Assembly (NCBI RefSeq): GCF_016127315.1
Contig: NZ_CP065997.1
Coordinates: 2,170,001-2,234,000, forward strand
Length of the DNA: 64,000 bases
Direction: 5' to 3'
Source: Achromobacter deleyi
Lineage (GTDB): Bacteria; Pseudomonadota; Gammaproteobacteria; Burkholderiales; Burkholderiaceae_B
Shown in pieces: positions 18,150-26,028 of the stretch. The notes under the pieces were generated by a model. It did not search any database and was not told where the DNA came from. It saw only the letters and a list, made by a program, of their open reading frames with translations. How positions within the stretch are numbered: position 1 is the first letter of the stretch; every line of letters starts with the position of its first letter. The translations under genes were made by a program, and so were the position numbers.

Positions 18150-18869
18150 TCAGACCGCCAGCCATTCCTGGACCACGTCCTGGCGCTCATGCAGTTGCGC
18201 GGGCGGTCCTTCGAAAACGATGCGGCCATGGCCCATCACGCTGACGCGCGTGGACACTTTCAATGCGATGGTCAGCTTCTGCTCGACCAGCACCACCGAC
18301 ACGCCGCGCTGGTGGATGTCGCGGATCACGTCGGCGATCACTTCGACGATCTTGGGCGCCAGGCCCTCGGTGGGTTCGTCGATCAGCATGACCTTGGGGT
18401 TGCCCAGCAGCGAGCGGCACATGGTCAGCATCTGCTGCTCGCCGCCGGAGAGGTTGCCGGCGCGGGTATTGCGGCGTTCCTTCAGGCGCGGGAAATAGCC
18501 GAACATCTGTTCGATGGTCCAGGCCGGGGCGTCGGGCCGGGCGGGCTGTTCGCCCATGCGCAGGTTCTCGTCCACCGTCAGGTTGGCGAACACCTCGCGC
18601 TCTTCCGGCACGAAGCCCAGCCCGGCGCGGGCGATCTCGAACGGGCGCTTGTTGGTGATGTCGCGGCCTTCGATGGCGATGTGGCCGGCGGTCACGTCCA
18701 CCAGGCCCATGATGCTTTTCATGGTGGTGGAGCGGCCGGCGCCGTTGCGGCCCAGCAGGCTGACCACCTCGCCGCGGCCCACCGTCAGGTCGATGCCGTG
18801 CAGGATGTGGCTCTTGCCGTAGTGCGCGTGCACGCCTTGCAGGGCCAGCAGGGGGGATTGCATGCTCAT
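18150..18869 (-). CDS. livF: Branched-chain-amino-acid-type ABC transporter ATPase LivF
   Basis: A 239-residue ATP-binding subunit of a HAAT-type importer, working with LivG at the cytoplasmic face of LivHM. It has the signature LSGGEQQML near residue 140 and Walker B MLIDEP near 163. Walker A reads GRNGAGRST near residue 40: the invariant lysine is an arginine (codon CGC). The same substitution occurs, from memory, in some Burkholderiales LivF proteins, so it may still be functional with LivG supplying hydrolysis. Start ATG 18869 overlaps the livG stop (ATGA). The substrate is likely the compound degraded by this operon, rather than leucine. Confidence 0.92.
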   Translation of the reverse strand: MSMQSPLLALQGVHAHYGKSHILHGIDLTVGRGEVVSLLGRNGAGRSTTMKSIMGLVDVTAGHIAIEGRDITNKRPFEIARAGLGFVPEEREVFANLTVDENLRMGEQPARPDAPAWTIEQMFGYFPRLKERRNTRAGNLSGGEQQMLTMCRSLLGNPKVMLIDEPTEGLAPKIVEVIADVIRDIHQRGVSVVLVEQKLTIALKVSTRVSVMGHGRIVFEGPPAQLHERQDVVQEWLAV

Positions 18870-19618
18870 ACCGTTTCCTCTCCCAGATAGGCTTCGCGCA
18901 CGCGGGCGTCGCCGCGGATGTCGGCGGGCGTGCCGGTGGCCAGGATCTCGCCGTACACCAGCACGCTGATGCGGTCGGCCAGCGAGAACACCACCTGCAT
19001 GTCGTGCTCGACGATCAGCAGGGTGCAGTCGCGCGTCACGTCCTTGATGAGTTCGACGGTGTAGTCGACCTCGTGCTGCGACATGCCGGCCATCGGCTCG
19101 TCCAGCAGGATCACCTTGGGCCGCGAGGCCAGCGTCATGCCGATTTCCAGCGAGCGCTGCTCGGAGTAGTTCAGGTCGCCCGCGGCGGTGTGCTGCTTGG
19201 CGGCCAGGCGCACTTTCTCCAGCAGCTGGTCGACGTTCTCGTTGACGGCGCGGTGGCGCGCGATGGGGCGCCAGAAGTTGTAGACCAGGCCGTGCATGCG
19301 CAGCACCGCCAGCCGCAGGTTCTCGCGCACCGACAGGCGCGGGAACACGTTGGTGATCTGGAACGAACGCGCCAGGCCAAGGCGGTTGATGCGCTCGGGC
19401 GGCAAGCCGCCGATCGGGCGCGAGCGCAGGCTGATGTCGCCCGAGGTCGGCGCGAACGAGCCCGACATCAGGTGGAACAGCGTGGACTTGCCGGCGCCGT
19501 TGGGGCCGATGACCGCGTGGCGTTCGCCGGCCTGGACCTTCAGGTTGACGCCGCGGATGATCTGCGCGTCGCCGAAGGACTTGCGCACGTCGGTCAGGGT
19601 CAGGATCTCGTGGCTCAT
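18866..19618 (-). CDS. livG: ABC transporter ATPase LivG
   Basis: A 250-residue ATPase partner of LivF. It has a canonical Walker A GPNGAGKST near residue 38, a signature region LNYSEQRSLEIG near 150 (LSGG replaced by YSEQ, common in LivG) and Walker B VILLDEP near 170. Translational coupling on both sides: its ATG overlaps the livM stop, and its stop overlaps the livF start. With an intact Walker A it is probably the main ATP-hydrolysing subunit of this transporter. Confidence 0.93.
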   Translation of the reverse strand: MSHEILTLTDVRKSFGDAQIIRGVNLKVQAGERHAVIGPNGAGKSTLFHLMSGSFAPTSGDISLRSRPIGGLPPERINRLGLARSFQITNVFPRLSVRENLRLAVLRMHGLVYNFWRPIARHRAVNENVDQLLEKVRLAAKQHTAAGDLNYSEQRSLEIGMTLASRPKVILLDEPMAGMSQHEVDYTVELIKDVTRDCTLLIVEHDMQVVFSLADRISVLVYGEILATGTPADIRGDARVREAYLGEETV

Positions 19619-20895
19619 TTTGCGGTCTCCAGCACGGGCGCGGCGTCGGCCTCGCTGCGCCACAGGGCCAGCGCCCAGCGGCAGGCCAGGAGGCCGCCCA
19701 CGAACAGCGCCAGCGGCAGCAGCCAGGTCGACAGCGCCAGCGGCGCCCAGTCGTGGCCGAACAGGGAAATGGCGGGCCAGCCGGCATCGGGGTTCATCGC
19801 CAGCAGCGAGCGGTAGTCGCGCGCGAACATGCGTTGCAGCAGTTCCACCGTGAACACCGTGGCGGCGGTCAGCAGCAGGCCGCCGATAACGGATACCGCG
19901 GCGCGCGGCAGCCAGTCGGCCAGGCCGCGCTGGCGCAGCGACTTGGCGGCGCGCTGTACCAGGCCGACCAGGCCGTCCGGCACGAACAGCATCACCAGCA
20001 CGAACAGAATGCCCTGGTACAGCAGCCACGACCGGGTGATGTCGGCCAGCGTCTGCGACAGGAAGGTCAGGATCGAGGCGCCCAGCACCGGGCCGAGGAA
20101 GGCGTTGACGCCGCCGATGTAGGCGAACAGCACCGCGTCGGTCGACAGCTTGACCTCGAACAGCACGTAGTTGCCCGCCTCGATGTTCAACGCCTGCAGG
20201 CCCCCGGCGATGCCGGCGAACATGGCCGACAGCGCGAACACCATGGTCTTGAGCGTATGCGGCCGGTAACCCAGGTAGCGCAGGCGGTTGGCGTTTTCGC
20301 GCAGGCCCAGCGTCAGGCGGCCCAGCGGCGTGCGGGTCAGGCCATACAGCGCGGCCAGCGAGACCAGCACCCAGGCCAGCACCAGGAAGTACACCTCGAT
20401 GTCCGAGCCGAAGGTGAAGCCCCAGGCCGGCATGCGCATGGCCGACAGCCCGGCCTCGCCGCCGAACACGCCCTTCAGGTGCGGCGCCAGCGCGTGCAGC
20501 AGTTCGGCCAGCGCCAGCGTGATCATCGAGAAGTAGACGCCGGCGCGCATGGTGGCGAACCAGCCCGCGACCAGGCCGAACAGCAGGCCGGCCACGCCGC
20601 CGGCCAGCGGCATCAGCGGCGTCGGCAACAGGCCCGCGCCGCCCAGCGCGTTCATGGCGTGGATGGTGGCGAAGGTGCCGACGCCGAAGTAGGCCGCGTG
20701 GCCGAACGACAGCATGCCGCCCTGGCCGGCCAGCAGGTTGAAGGCGCAGGCGAACAACGCCGCGATCAGCATCTGCACCGCCGCGACCAGCTGGCCCGGC
20801 GGCAGCAGCCACGGCAGCGCGCACAGCGCCGCCACGCAGGCGAGCAGCAGCAGGGCCGCCGGCGCGCGGCGCGAGGAAACGGGAGTCGGGCTCAT
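19615..20895 (-). CDS. livM: ABC transporter permease LivM with C-terminal extension
   Basis: An inner-membrane permease of 426 residues. The first ~330 are a standard LivM with about 10 membrane segments and the motif GQGGMLSFGHAAYFGVG near residue 57. The last ~90 residues form an extension with two further hydrophobic helices (near 345-365 and 395-415) that ordinary LivM proteins lack. Its start overlaps the livH stop (ATGA) and its stop overlaps livG. The extension has no recognised function. Confidence 0.9.
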   Translation of the reverse strand: MSPTPVSSRRAPAALLLLACVAALCALPWLLPPGQLVAAVQMLIAALFACAFNLLAGQGGMLSFGHAAYFGVGTFATIHAMNALGGAGLLPTPLMPLAGGVAGLLFGLVAGWFATMRAGVYFSMITLALAELLHALAPHLKGVFGGEAGLSAMRMPAWGFTFGSDIEVYFLVLAWVLVSLAALYGLTRTPLGRLTLGLRENANRLRYLGYRPHTLKTMVFALSAMFAGIAGGLQALNIEAGNYVLFEVKLSTDAVLFAYIGGVNAFLGPVLGASILTFLSQTLADITRSWLLYQGILFVLVMLFVPDGLVGLVQRAAKSLRQRGLADWLPRAAVSVIGGLLLTAATVFTVELLQRMFARDYRSLLAMNPDAGWPAISLFGHDWAPLALSTWLLPLALFVGGLLACRWALALWRSEADAAPVLETAK

Positions 20896-21833
20896 GCCTG
20901 CTCTCCCTTCAGGCCCGAGGGCTTGACCAGCAGCACCACCAGCATCAGCAGGAAGGGCAGCGTCGCGGCCAGGCTGGAGATCTTCACGGTCATCAGGCCG
21001 CCCACGCTTTCGGCCCACTCGCCGGCGCCGAACAGGCTGAACAGGGTCGCCAGGCTGGCGTCGATGCCCACCGAGAATGAGCTGATCAGGCCGATCAGCA
21101 GCGAGGCGATCATGGCGCCTTCGAGCGAACCCAGGCCGCCCACCACGACCACCACGAACACCAGCACGCCCAGTTCCAGCGCCATGTTCGGGTTGGTGGT
21201 GTAGAACGCGCCCGCGACCGCGCCGGCCAGGCCGGCCATCGCCGCGCCCACGCCGAACACGCTCATGAACACCAGCGGCACGTTGTGGCCCAGGGCCTCG
21301 GCCATGCGCGGCCGGTAGATGGCCGAGCGCACCACGATGCCGACGCGGGTGCGCGACAGCAGCAGGTAGATCACCGCGAACATCGCCAGCGACACGCCGC
21401 CCATCAGCAGGCGGTAGAAGGGATAGTCGGCGTCGAACACGCGGAAGGCCGCGAAGTTCAGGAATGGCGGCACGCGGTAGTCGACCGGGAAGTCGCCGTA
21501 GAACAGCTTGATGAGCTCGGCGACGATGAACGCCAGGCCGAAGGTCACCAGCAGTTCCTGCGCGTGGCCGAACTTGTGCACGCGGCGCAGGAAGAAGCGC
21601 TCCACGCCCATACCGAGCACGCCGGCGATGAGGGTGGCCAGCACCAGCGCGGTCCAGAACCCGGTGACGGGCGTCAGGGTGTAGGCGGCATACGCGCCTA
21701 TCATGTAGAACGAGGCGTGCGCGAAGTTGAGCACGCCCATCATTCCGAAGATCAGTGTCAGGCCTGCCGACACCATGAATAGCAGCAGGCCGTAAATCAC
21801 GCCGTTCAACAGCGAGACGGTAAAGTATTCCAT
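20892..21833 (-). CDS. livH: ABC transporter permease LivH
   Basis: A 313-residue inner-membrane permease with about 8-9 membrane helices. The family motif GMMGVLNFAHASFYMIGAY is near residues 30-48, and GGLGSLEGAMIASLLIG lies near 230. It is the first gene of the tightly coupled livHMGF block. It is separated from the binding-protein gene by 136 bp containing a stable hairpin, which would favour higher expression of the binding protein than of the membrane parts. Confidence 0.93.
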   Translation of the reverse strand: MEYFTVSLLNGVIYGLLLFMVSAGLTLIFGMMGVLNFAHASFYMIGAYAAYTLTPVTGFWTALVLATLIAGVLGMGVERFFLRRVHKFGHAQELLVTFGLAFIVAELIKLFYGDFPVDYRVPPFLNFAAFRVFDADYPFYRLLMGGVSLAMFAVIYLLLSRTRVGIVVRSAIYRPRMAEALGHNVPLVFMSVFGVGAAMAGLAGAVAGAFYTTNPNMALELGVLVFVVVVVGGLGSLEGAMIASLLIGLISSFSVGIDASLATLFSLFGAGEWAESVGGLMTVKISSLAATLPFLLMLVVLLVKPSGLKGEQA

Positions 21834-21932
21834 GTCCGCTCCAATATCCTTGCGCGCAGGCGCCGGGCGCCTGGCGATCGATCACGCCCTGTTTTTTCCG
21901 GCCCCGCGCCGGTGAGCGTTTTATTGGCGAGC

Positions 21933-21960
21933 GGCCGCGGACGACGTGTCGTCCGCGGCC
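21933..21960 (-). terminator. 13-bp-stem hairpin between binding protein and livH
   Basis: A perfect 13-bp GC-rich stem with a 2-nt loop, 10 bp after the binding-protein stop codon in the direction of transcription. No T-tract follows, so it more probably acts as a 3' end stabiliser or partial terminator that sets the ratio of binding protein to permease than as a full stop. Confidence 0.6.
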
Positions 21961-21969
21961 ATCGCGTCA

Positions 21970-23205
21970 TCAGTCCGGGCGAACCATCTTGCAGGTGGCC
22001 TGCACCGGCGCGGACACGTCGGCGGAGGACAGCACCTTGACCGGCTCGAAGCCCATGTCGGTGCCGTCGGCCTTGTACTTGGCGTTCTTGCCGACCTTGG
22101 ACACCACCATCGGCAGCTGCACCTGGTGGTCCTCGGCGCGCATGGTGTAGGTGCCCAGCGGCGAGGTGTAGGTGACCTTCTCCAGCGCGCGCGCCAGGTC
22201 CGGCACGGACAGCTTGCCGTCCTTGGGCTTGACCTGCTTGAGCGCTTCGCCCAGGAAGGTGATGCCGATCACGGTCTGCGGCTCGGTGTAGCTCGGGTAG
22301 TGGCCGGTCTTGGCCTTGTAGTCCTCGGCGAACTTGGCGCCTTCCTCGCCCGCGGCCTCGATGTTGTACGGATGGGCGATGTAGTGGCCCAGCGCCACGT
22401 CGCCGGCGTTGGCGAGGTTGCCGACCTGGTCCAGGAACACGGTGGCGAAACGCACCTTCAGGCCGGCCGATTGCGTCGCCTTCATCAGCAACAGCAGGTC
22501 GTTGGACCAGTTGCCGGTGACGACGGTGTCGGGGTTGGCCGAGCGGATGCGGGCCACGTAGGGCGCGAAGTCCTGGATCTTGTTGACTTCGTGCAGCGTC
22601 TTGCCGACCACTTCATAGCCGTACTGCTTGGCGAAGCGCTCGGTGGCGCCTTCCATGTCCTGGCCCCAGGAGTAGTTCTGGTTGATGGCGTAGACGCGCT
22701 TGCCCAGCGTGCCGTCGGCCGACATCACCGAGGCCAGCGCCTTGACGCGCAGGTCGGCGTTGGTGGTGAAGCGGAAATGGTAGAAGTGGCACTTCTGGCC
22801 GGTCAGTTCCAACGCTTCGCCGCCCACGTTCAGGAACACGACTTCCTTGCCGGGGTTGCGCAGGTTGTGCTTGCGCACGTCCTCGGTGAGCTGGCCGGAG
22901 ATGGCCGACGACGAGCCCTGCACCAGGATCTGCACGCCTTCGGCGGCCGCGGCGCGGAAGCGGTCGGAGGCGCCGACCGGGCCGCCCTGGTTGTCGAACT
23001 CGACCAGTTCCAGCGGCTGGCCGTTCCAGCCGCCGGCGGCGTTGATGCGGTCCAGTTCGTACTTGACCGCGGCGCGGAACATCAGGCCGGTCGAGGCCTG
23101 CGGGCCGGACAGCGTCTCGATCAGGCCGATCTTGACGGGCGCGGCCTGGGCCGATGCGGCAATGCCGGCCAGGCACAACAGGCCGGTGGTGAAAGCCAAT
23201 TTCAT
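21970..23205 (-). CDS. Periplasmic substrate-binding protein (Leu/Ile/Val-type)
   Basis: A 411-residue exported receptor of the LivHMGF importer. It has a signal peptide of about 21 residues (Lys then a hydrophobic stretch, cleavage after SAQA), followed by VKIGLIETLSGPQAST, the standard opening of type-I binding proteins. Start ATG 23205 has an excellent GGAGGAG ribosome-binding site. The upstream in-frame ATG (23253) would bury the signal peptide. It is cotranscribed with the dehydrogenase 40 bp upstream. Ligand unknown; relatives in catabolic operons bind aromatic or hydroxy acids. Confidence 0.93.
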   Translation of the reverse strand: MKLAFTTGLLCLAGIAASAQAAPVKIGLIETLSGPQASTGLMFRAAVKYELDRINAAGGWNGQPLELVEFDNQGGPVGASDRFRAAAAEGVQILVQGSSSAISGQLTEDVRKHNLRNPGKEVVFLNVGGEALELTGQKCHFYHFRFTTNADLRVKALASVMSADGTLGKRVYAINQNYSWGQDMEGATERFAKQYGYEVVGKTLHEVNKIQDFAPYVARIRSANPDTVVTGNWSNDLLLLMKATQSAGLKVRFATVFLDQVGNLANAGDVALGHYIAHPYNIEAAGEEGAKFAEDYKAKTGHYPSYTEPQTVIGITFLGEALKQVKPKDGKLSVPDLARALEKVTYTSPLGTYTMRAEDHQVQLPMVVSKVGKNAKYKADGTDMGFEPVKVLSSADVSAPVQATCKMVRPD

Positions 23206-23245
23206 GCGTGTCTCCTCCGTGGAACGGGAGTGGTAGGTCCGTGAA

Positions 23246-24058
23246 TCAAGCAAGCGCGCTTTGCTGCGGCTCTTCTATGCCCAGGAAGCGGGCAATTTCG
23301 GTGAGTTGTCCTTCCAGCATGTAGAGGCCGGGATGGGTGCGGCAGCCGCGCGCGGCGGCGGCGCGCAGCAGCGGCGTGTCGACGCGGCTCATGACGGCGT
23401 CGGCCACCACGGCGCCGGGCGCCAGGGCGTCCAGCGGGAAGGGCAGGGGATCGTTGTCGTCCAGGCCCAGCGTGGTCGCGTTGATGGCGATGTCACAGGA
23501 CTCGGGACGGGGGCCGGCCACGTGGATGGCCAGGCCGGGATAGTGGCGCGCCAGGCGCTCGGCGAAGGCCTCGGCCTTGCCGGGCGAGCGGTTGTACAGG
23601 CGCAGGCTGGCCGGGCCGGTGTCGGCGATGGCGCAGGCGATGGCCTTGCCGGCGCCGCCCAGGCCCGCCAGGTAGACATGGCGGCCGGCGGGGTCGTGCC
23701 CCTGGCTGCGCAGGCCGGCGACGAAGCCCAGGCCGTCGAAGTTGCCGCCGGTGAGGTGGCCGTCGCGCACCCGCACCGCATTGACGGCGCCGATCAGTTC
23801 GGCGGCGGGCGTCAGCGCGTCGCATAGCGCGGCGGCGCTTTCCTTGTGGGGCACGGTGACGACGAGGCCGCCCAGGTTGGCCAGGCCGCGCAGGCCCGCG
23901 AACAGGCCGGGCAGGCCGGCGGCGGCCACGTGGAACGGCACCATGACGGCGTCGATGCCGCGCTCGCGCAGCAGGGCGTTGAGCCGCTGGGGCGTCTTGA
24001 CGTGCGCGATCGGGTCGGCCGCGATCGCGAATACGGTTGTGCTGCCGGTGATTTCCAC
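23246..24058 (-). CDS. Shikimate/quinate-dehydrogenase-like protein
   Basis: A 270-residue AroE-family NAD(P)-dependent dehydrogenase. The substrate-binding half has VTVPHKE (catalytic lysine, near residue 71) and NFDGLGF (catalytic Asp, near 107). The nucleotide-binding half has GLGGAGKA near 133, and INATTLG near 190 binds substrate in the family. It is the first gene of the long minus-strand operon, so a catabolic quinate/shikimate-like or related cyclic polyol substrate is more probable than the biosynthetic AroE step. The promoter region upstream holds paired GntR-type palindromes. Confidence 0.85.
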   Translation of the reverse strand: MEITGSTTVFAIAADPIAHVKTPQRLNALLRERGIDAVMVPFHVAAAGLPGLFAGLRGLANLGGLVVTVPHKESAAALCDALTPAAELIGAVNAVRVRDGHLTGGNFDGLGFVAGLRSQGHDPAGRHVYLAGLGGAGKAIACAIADTGPASLRLYNRSPGKAEAFAERLARHYPGLAIHVAGPRPESCDIAINATTLGLDDNDPLPFPLDALAPGAVVADAVMSRVDTPLLRAAAARGCRTHPGLYMLEGQLTEIARFLGIEEPQQSALA

Positions 24059-24147
24059 CTGGTTGTCCCCTGCCTGTCATGCGGCCGTTGGCCGTGTTTT
24101 CTTGACGCCCTTGCCTGAAATCGCCAGTTGCTTTACGCTTTCAACAC

Positions 24148-24184
24148 AAGTTGTCAGGCAACTTTATTAAGTTGTCAGATAAAT
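24148..24184. promoter_or_regulatory. Two GntR/FadR-type operator sites in the divergent promoter
   Basis: Site 1 is the palindrome AAGTTG-TCAGG-CAACTT (24148-24164). Site 2 starts at 24169 with AAGTTGTCAGATAAA, sharing the left half and spacer. The site starts are 21 bp apart, two helical turns, so dimers would bind the same DNA face. They lie between the divergent aroE-like operon and the SDR-GntR pair. FCD-type GntR proteins bind comparable short TTGT/ACAA palindromes. They are the obvious target of the regulator encoded at 25169. No convincing -35/-10 pair could be assigned. Confidence 0.65.
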
Positions 24185-24296
24185 CATAGGGCAAGCGTTT
24201 TTCCCGTGTCAAGCGATCCATTTGGCGGTTCAATCGAATCGCCGGCGACGCTTCGCGACGGGACGCGGGCCGTTGAAAAAGCGCTTTGGAGACAGC

Positions 24297-25034
24297 ATGA
24301 TTTCGTTCGAAGGACAGGTAGTGGCCATCACCGGCGCGGGCAATGGCATCGGTTTGGCGACCGCGCGGCTGATGGCCGCCCATGGCGCCCGGCTGGTGCT
24401 CACCGATATCGACAAGGCGCGCCTGGACGAGGTCGCCGCCGAGCTGGACGCCAGCGGCCAGCGGGTGTTCGTGCACGCGCTGGACGTGGCCGCCTCGCAC
24501 GATTGCGACCGGGTGCTGGAACGCGCCGCGCACCATTTCGGCGGCCTCGACCACCTGGTGCATTGCGCCGGCATCTACCCCGAGCAACTGGTCAAGGACA
24601 CCAGCGACGAGGCCTGGAAAAAGCTGATGGGCGTGAACCTGGACGGCACCTTCTACGTGTGCCGCGCGGCCCAGCGCCACCTGCGCCAGAACGGCTCGAT
24701 CGTGCTGCTGACCTCGCTGGCGGCGCAGCGCGGCAGCTACGCGCACGCGGCGTATTCGGCCTCCAAGGGGGCGGTGCAGAGCTTCACCCGCAGCCTGGCG
24801 CTGGAGCTGGCGCCGCAGATCCGCGTGAACGCGGTGGCGCCGGGCATCATCGCCACCTCGATGACGCACGACCTGATCGGCCAGAAGGGCGCGCAATTGC
24901 TGGAAAGCACCCCGCTGCGGCGCTTCGGCACCGCCGAGGAAATCGCCGGCGCGATCGCCTTCCTGTGCTCGCCGCTGGCCGGTTTCGTGACCGGCGAGGT
25001 GATGCAGGTGAACGGCGGCATCTATATCGCGTAA
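24297..25034 (+). CDS. SDR-family NAD(P)-dependent oxidoreductase
   Basis: A 245-residue short-chain dehydrogenase. It has GAGNGIG near residue 13, HCAG near 86 (in place of NNAG) and catalytic Tyr and Lys in YSASKGA near 149-153. The C-terminus GEVMQVNGGIYIA is typical. ATG 24297 has a GGAG site 7 nt upstream, whereas an in-frame ATG at 24222 lies in promoter-like sequence. It is divergent from the aroE-like operon and upstream of the GntR regulator, so it probably takes part in the same pathway as a second dehydrogenase. Confidence 0.9.
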   Translation: MISFEGQVVAITGAGNGIGLATARLMAAHGARLVLTDIDKARLDEVAAELDASGQRVFVHALDVAASHDCDRVLERAAHHFGGLDHLVHCAGIYPEQLVKDTSDEAWKKLMGVNLDGTFYVCRAAQRHLRQNGSIVLLTSLAAQRGSYAHAAYSASKGAVQSFTRSLALELAPQIRVNAVAPGIIATSMTHDLIGQKGAQLLESTPLRRFGTAEEIAGAIAFLCSPLAGFVTGEVMQVNGGIYIA

Positions 25035-25168
25035 AGTCTGAAACGGCCGCGCCCTCGCATCCGGCAAAATCCTATAATTTTCAAGGGCGCCGCCGCAGTG
25101 AAACGTCGAAAATTCCTATAACCACGGCGGCCGCCCCGCGAGCCGCCTCCTCGTTTTAACGATTCCAC

Positions 25169-25930
25169 ATGCAGCCTAACCAAGCACAGGACAGGCGGGA
25201 CTCCGACCCGCAACGCGCCGCGCCCAAGCACTCGCTCTCGGCGGGCGTGGCCGACGCGCTGGCCGAGCAGATCCGCCAGGGCGCCCTGGCGCCCGGCGAC
25301 CGCCTGCCCACCGAGAAACAGCTGACCGAGATCTATTCGGTCAGCCGCGCCGTGGTGCGCGAGGCGCTGGCCCGCCTGAAATCCGAGGGCCTGATCACCT
25401 CGCAGCAGGGCAGCGGGGTGTTCGTCGACCCGAACTTCCAGCGCAACGCCTTCCGCATCGCCGCGCCCTCGCCGGGCGACAGCCAGGACCTGGAACACAT
25501 CCTGGAACTGATGCTGTCGATCGAGGTCACCGCCGCGCGCTATGCGGCGCAGCGCCGCACCGACCCCGACCTGAAGAAGATGCGGCAGGCGCTGGTCGGC
25601 ATGGAGTACGCGCTCATCAACGACAAGCTGGGCGACGAAGAGGACTACCAGTTCCACCAGGCCATCGTGCAGGCCACGCACAACCCGCACCTGGTGGCGC
25701 TGAACGACTACCTGGAAGCGAATGTGCGGCGCGTCATCCGCAGCGCCCGCAACAATACGGCGCGCATGTATGCCGAGCGCATGGCGGCGGTGCAGAGCGA
25801 ACACCAGGCGATCTTCGCCGCCATCGAAGGCGGCGATTCCGATGCCGCCGGCCGTGCGGCCGAGCAGCACCTGCGCAACGCCGCCGACCGGCTGCGCCTG
25901 TTCCAGGCAGAGCGCTCGCCGCCGGTCTGA
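25169..25930 (+). CDS. GntR-family regulator with FCD effector domain
   Basis: A 253-residue regulator. The winged helix is at about residues 22-90 (GDRLPTEKQLTEIYSVSRAVVREALARLKSEGL). The all-helical FCD domain spans about 100-240, with metal/ligand residues in FHQAI near 163 and EHQAIF near 210. FCD regulators are usually repressors released by a catabolic intermediate. It is 134 bp after the SDR, in a gap with a TATAAT box at 25073-25078 and a second similar TCCTATAA at about 25113, so it may have its own promoter. The likely target is the divergent promoter region at 24148-24184. Confidence 0.92.
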   Translation: MQPNQAQDRRDSDPQRAAPKHSLSAGVADALAEQIRQGALAPGDRLPTEKQLTEIYSVSRAVVREALARLKSEGLITSQQGSGVFVDPNFQRNAFRIAAPSPGDSQDLEHILELMLSIEVTAARYAAQRRTDPDLKKMRQALVGMEYALINDKLGDEEDYQFHQAIVQATHNPHLVALNDYLEANVRRVIRSARNNTARMYAERMAAVQSEHQAIFAAIEGGDSDAAGRAAEQHLRNAADRLRLFQAERSPPV

Positions 25931-26028
25931 GCGCGGCGGGCAAGGATCGGCGCGGCTGCCCACGCGGCCAGCCCGCGCCGCGCCCCGTCACTCGTACGCG
26001 GGCGTGTTGGCGGTGACGCCGCGCCGGC

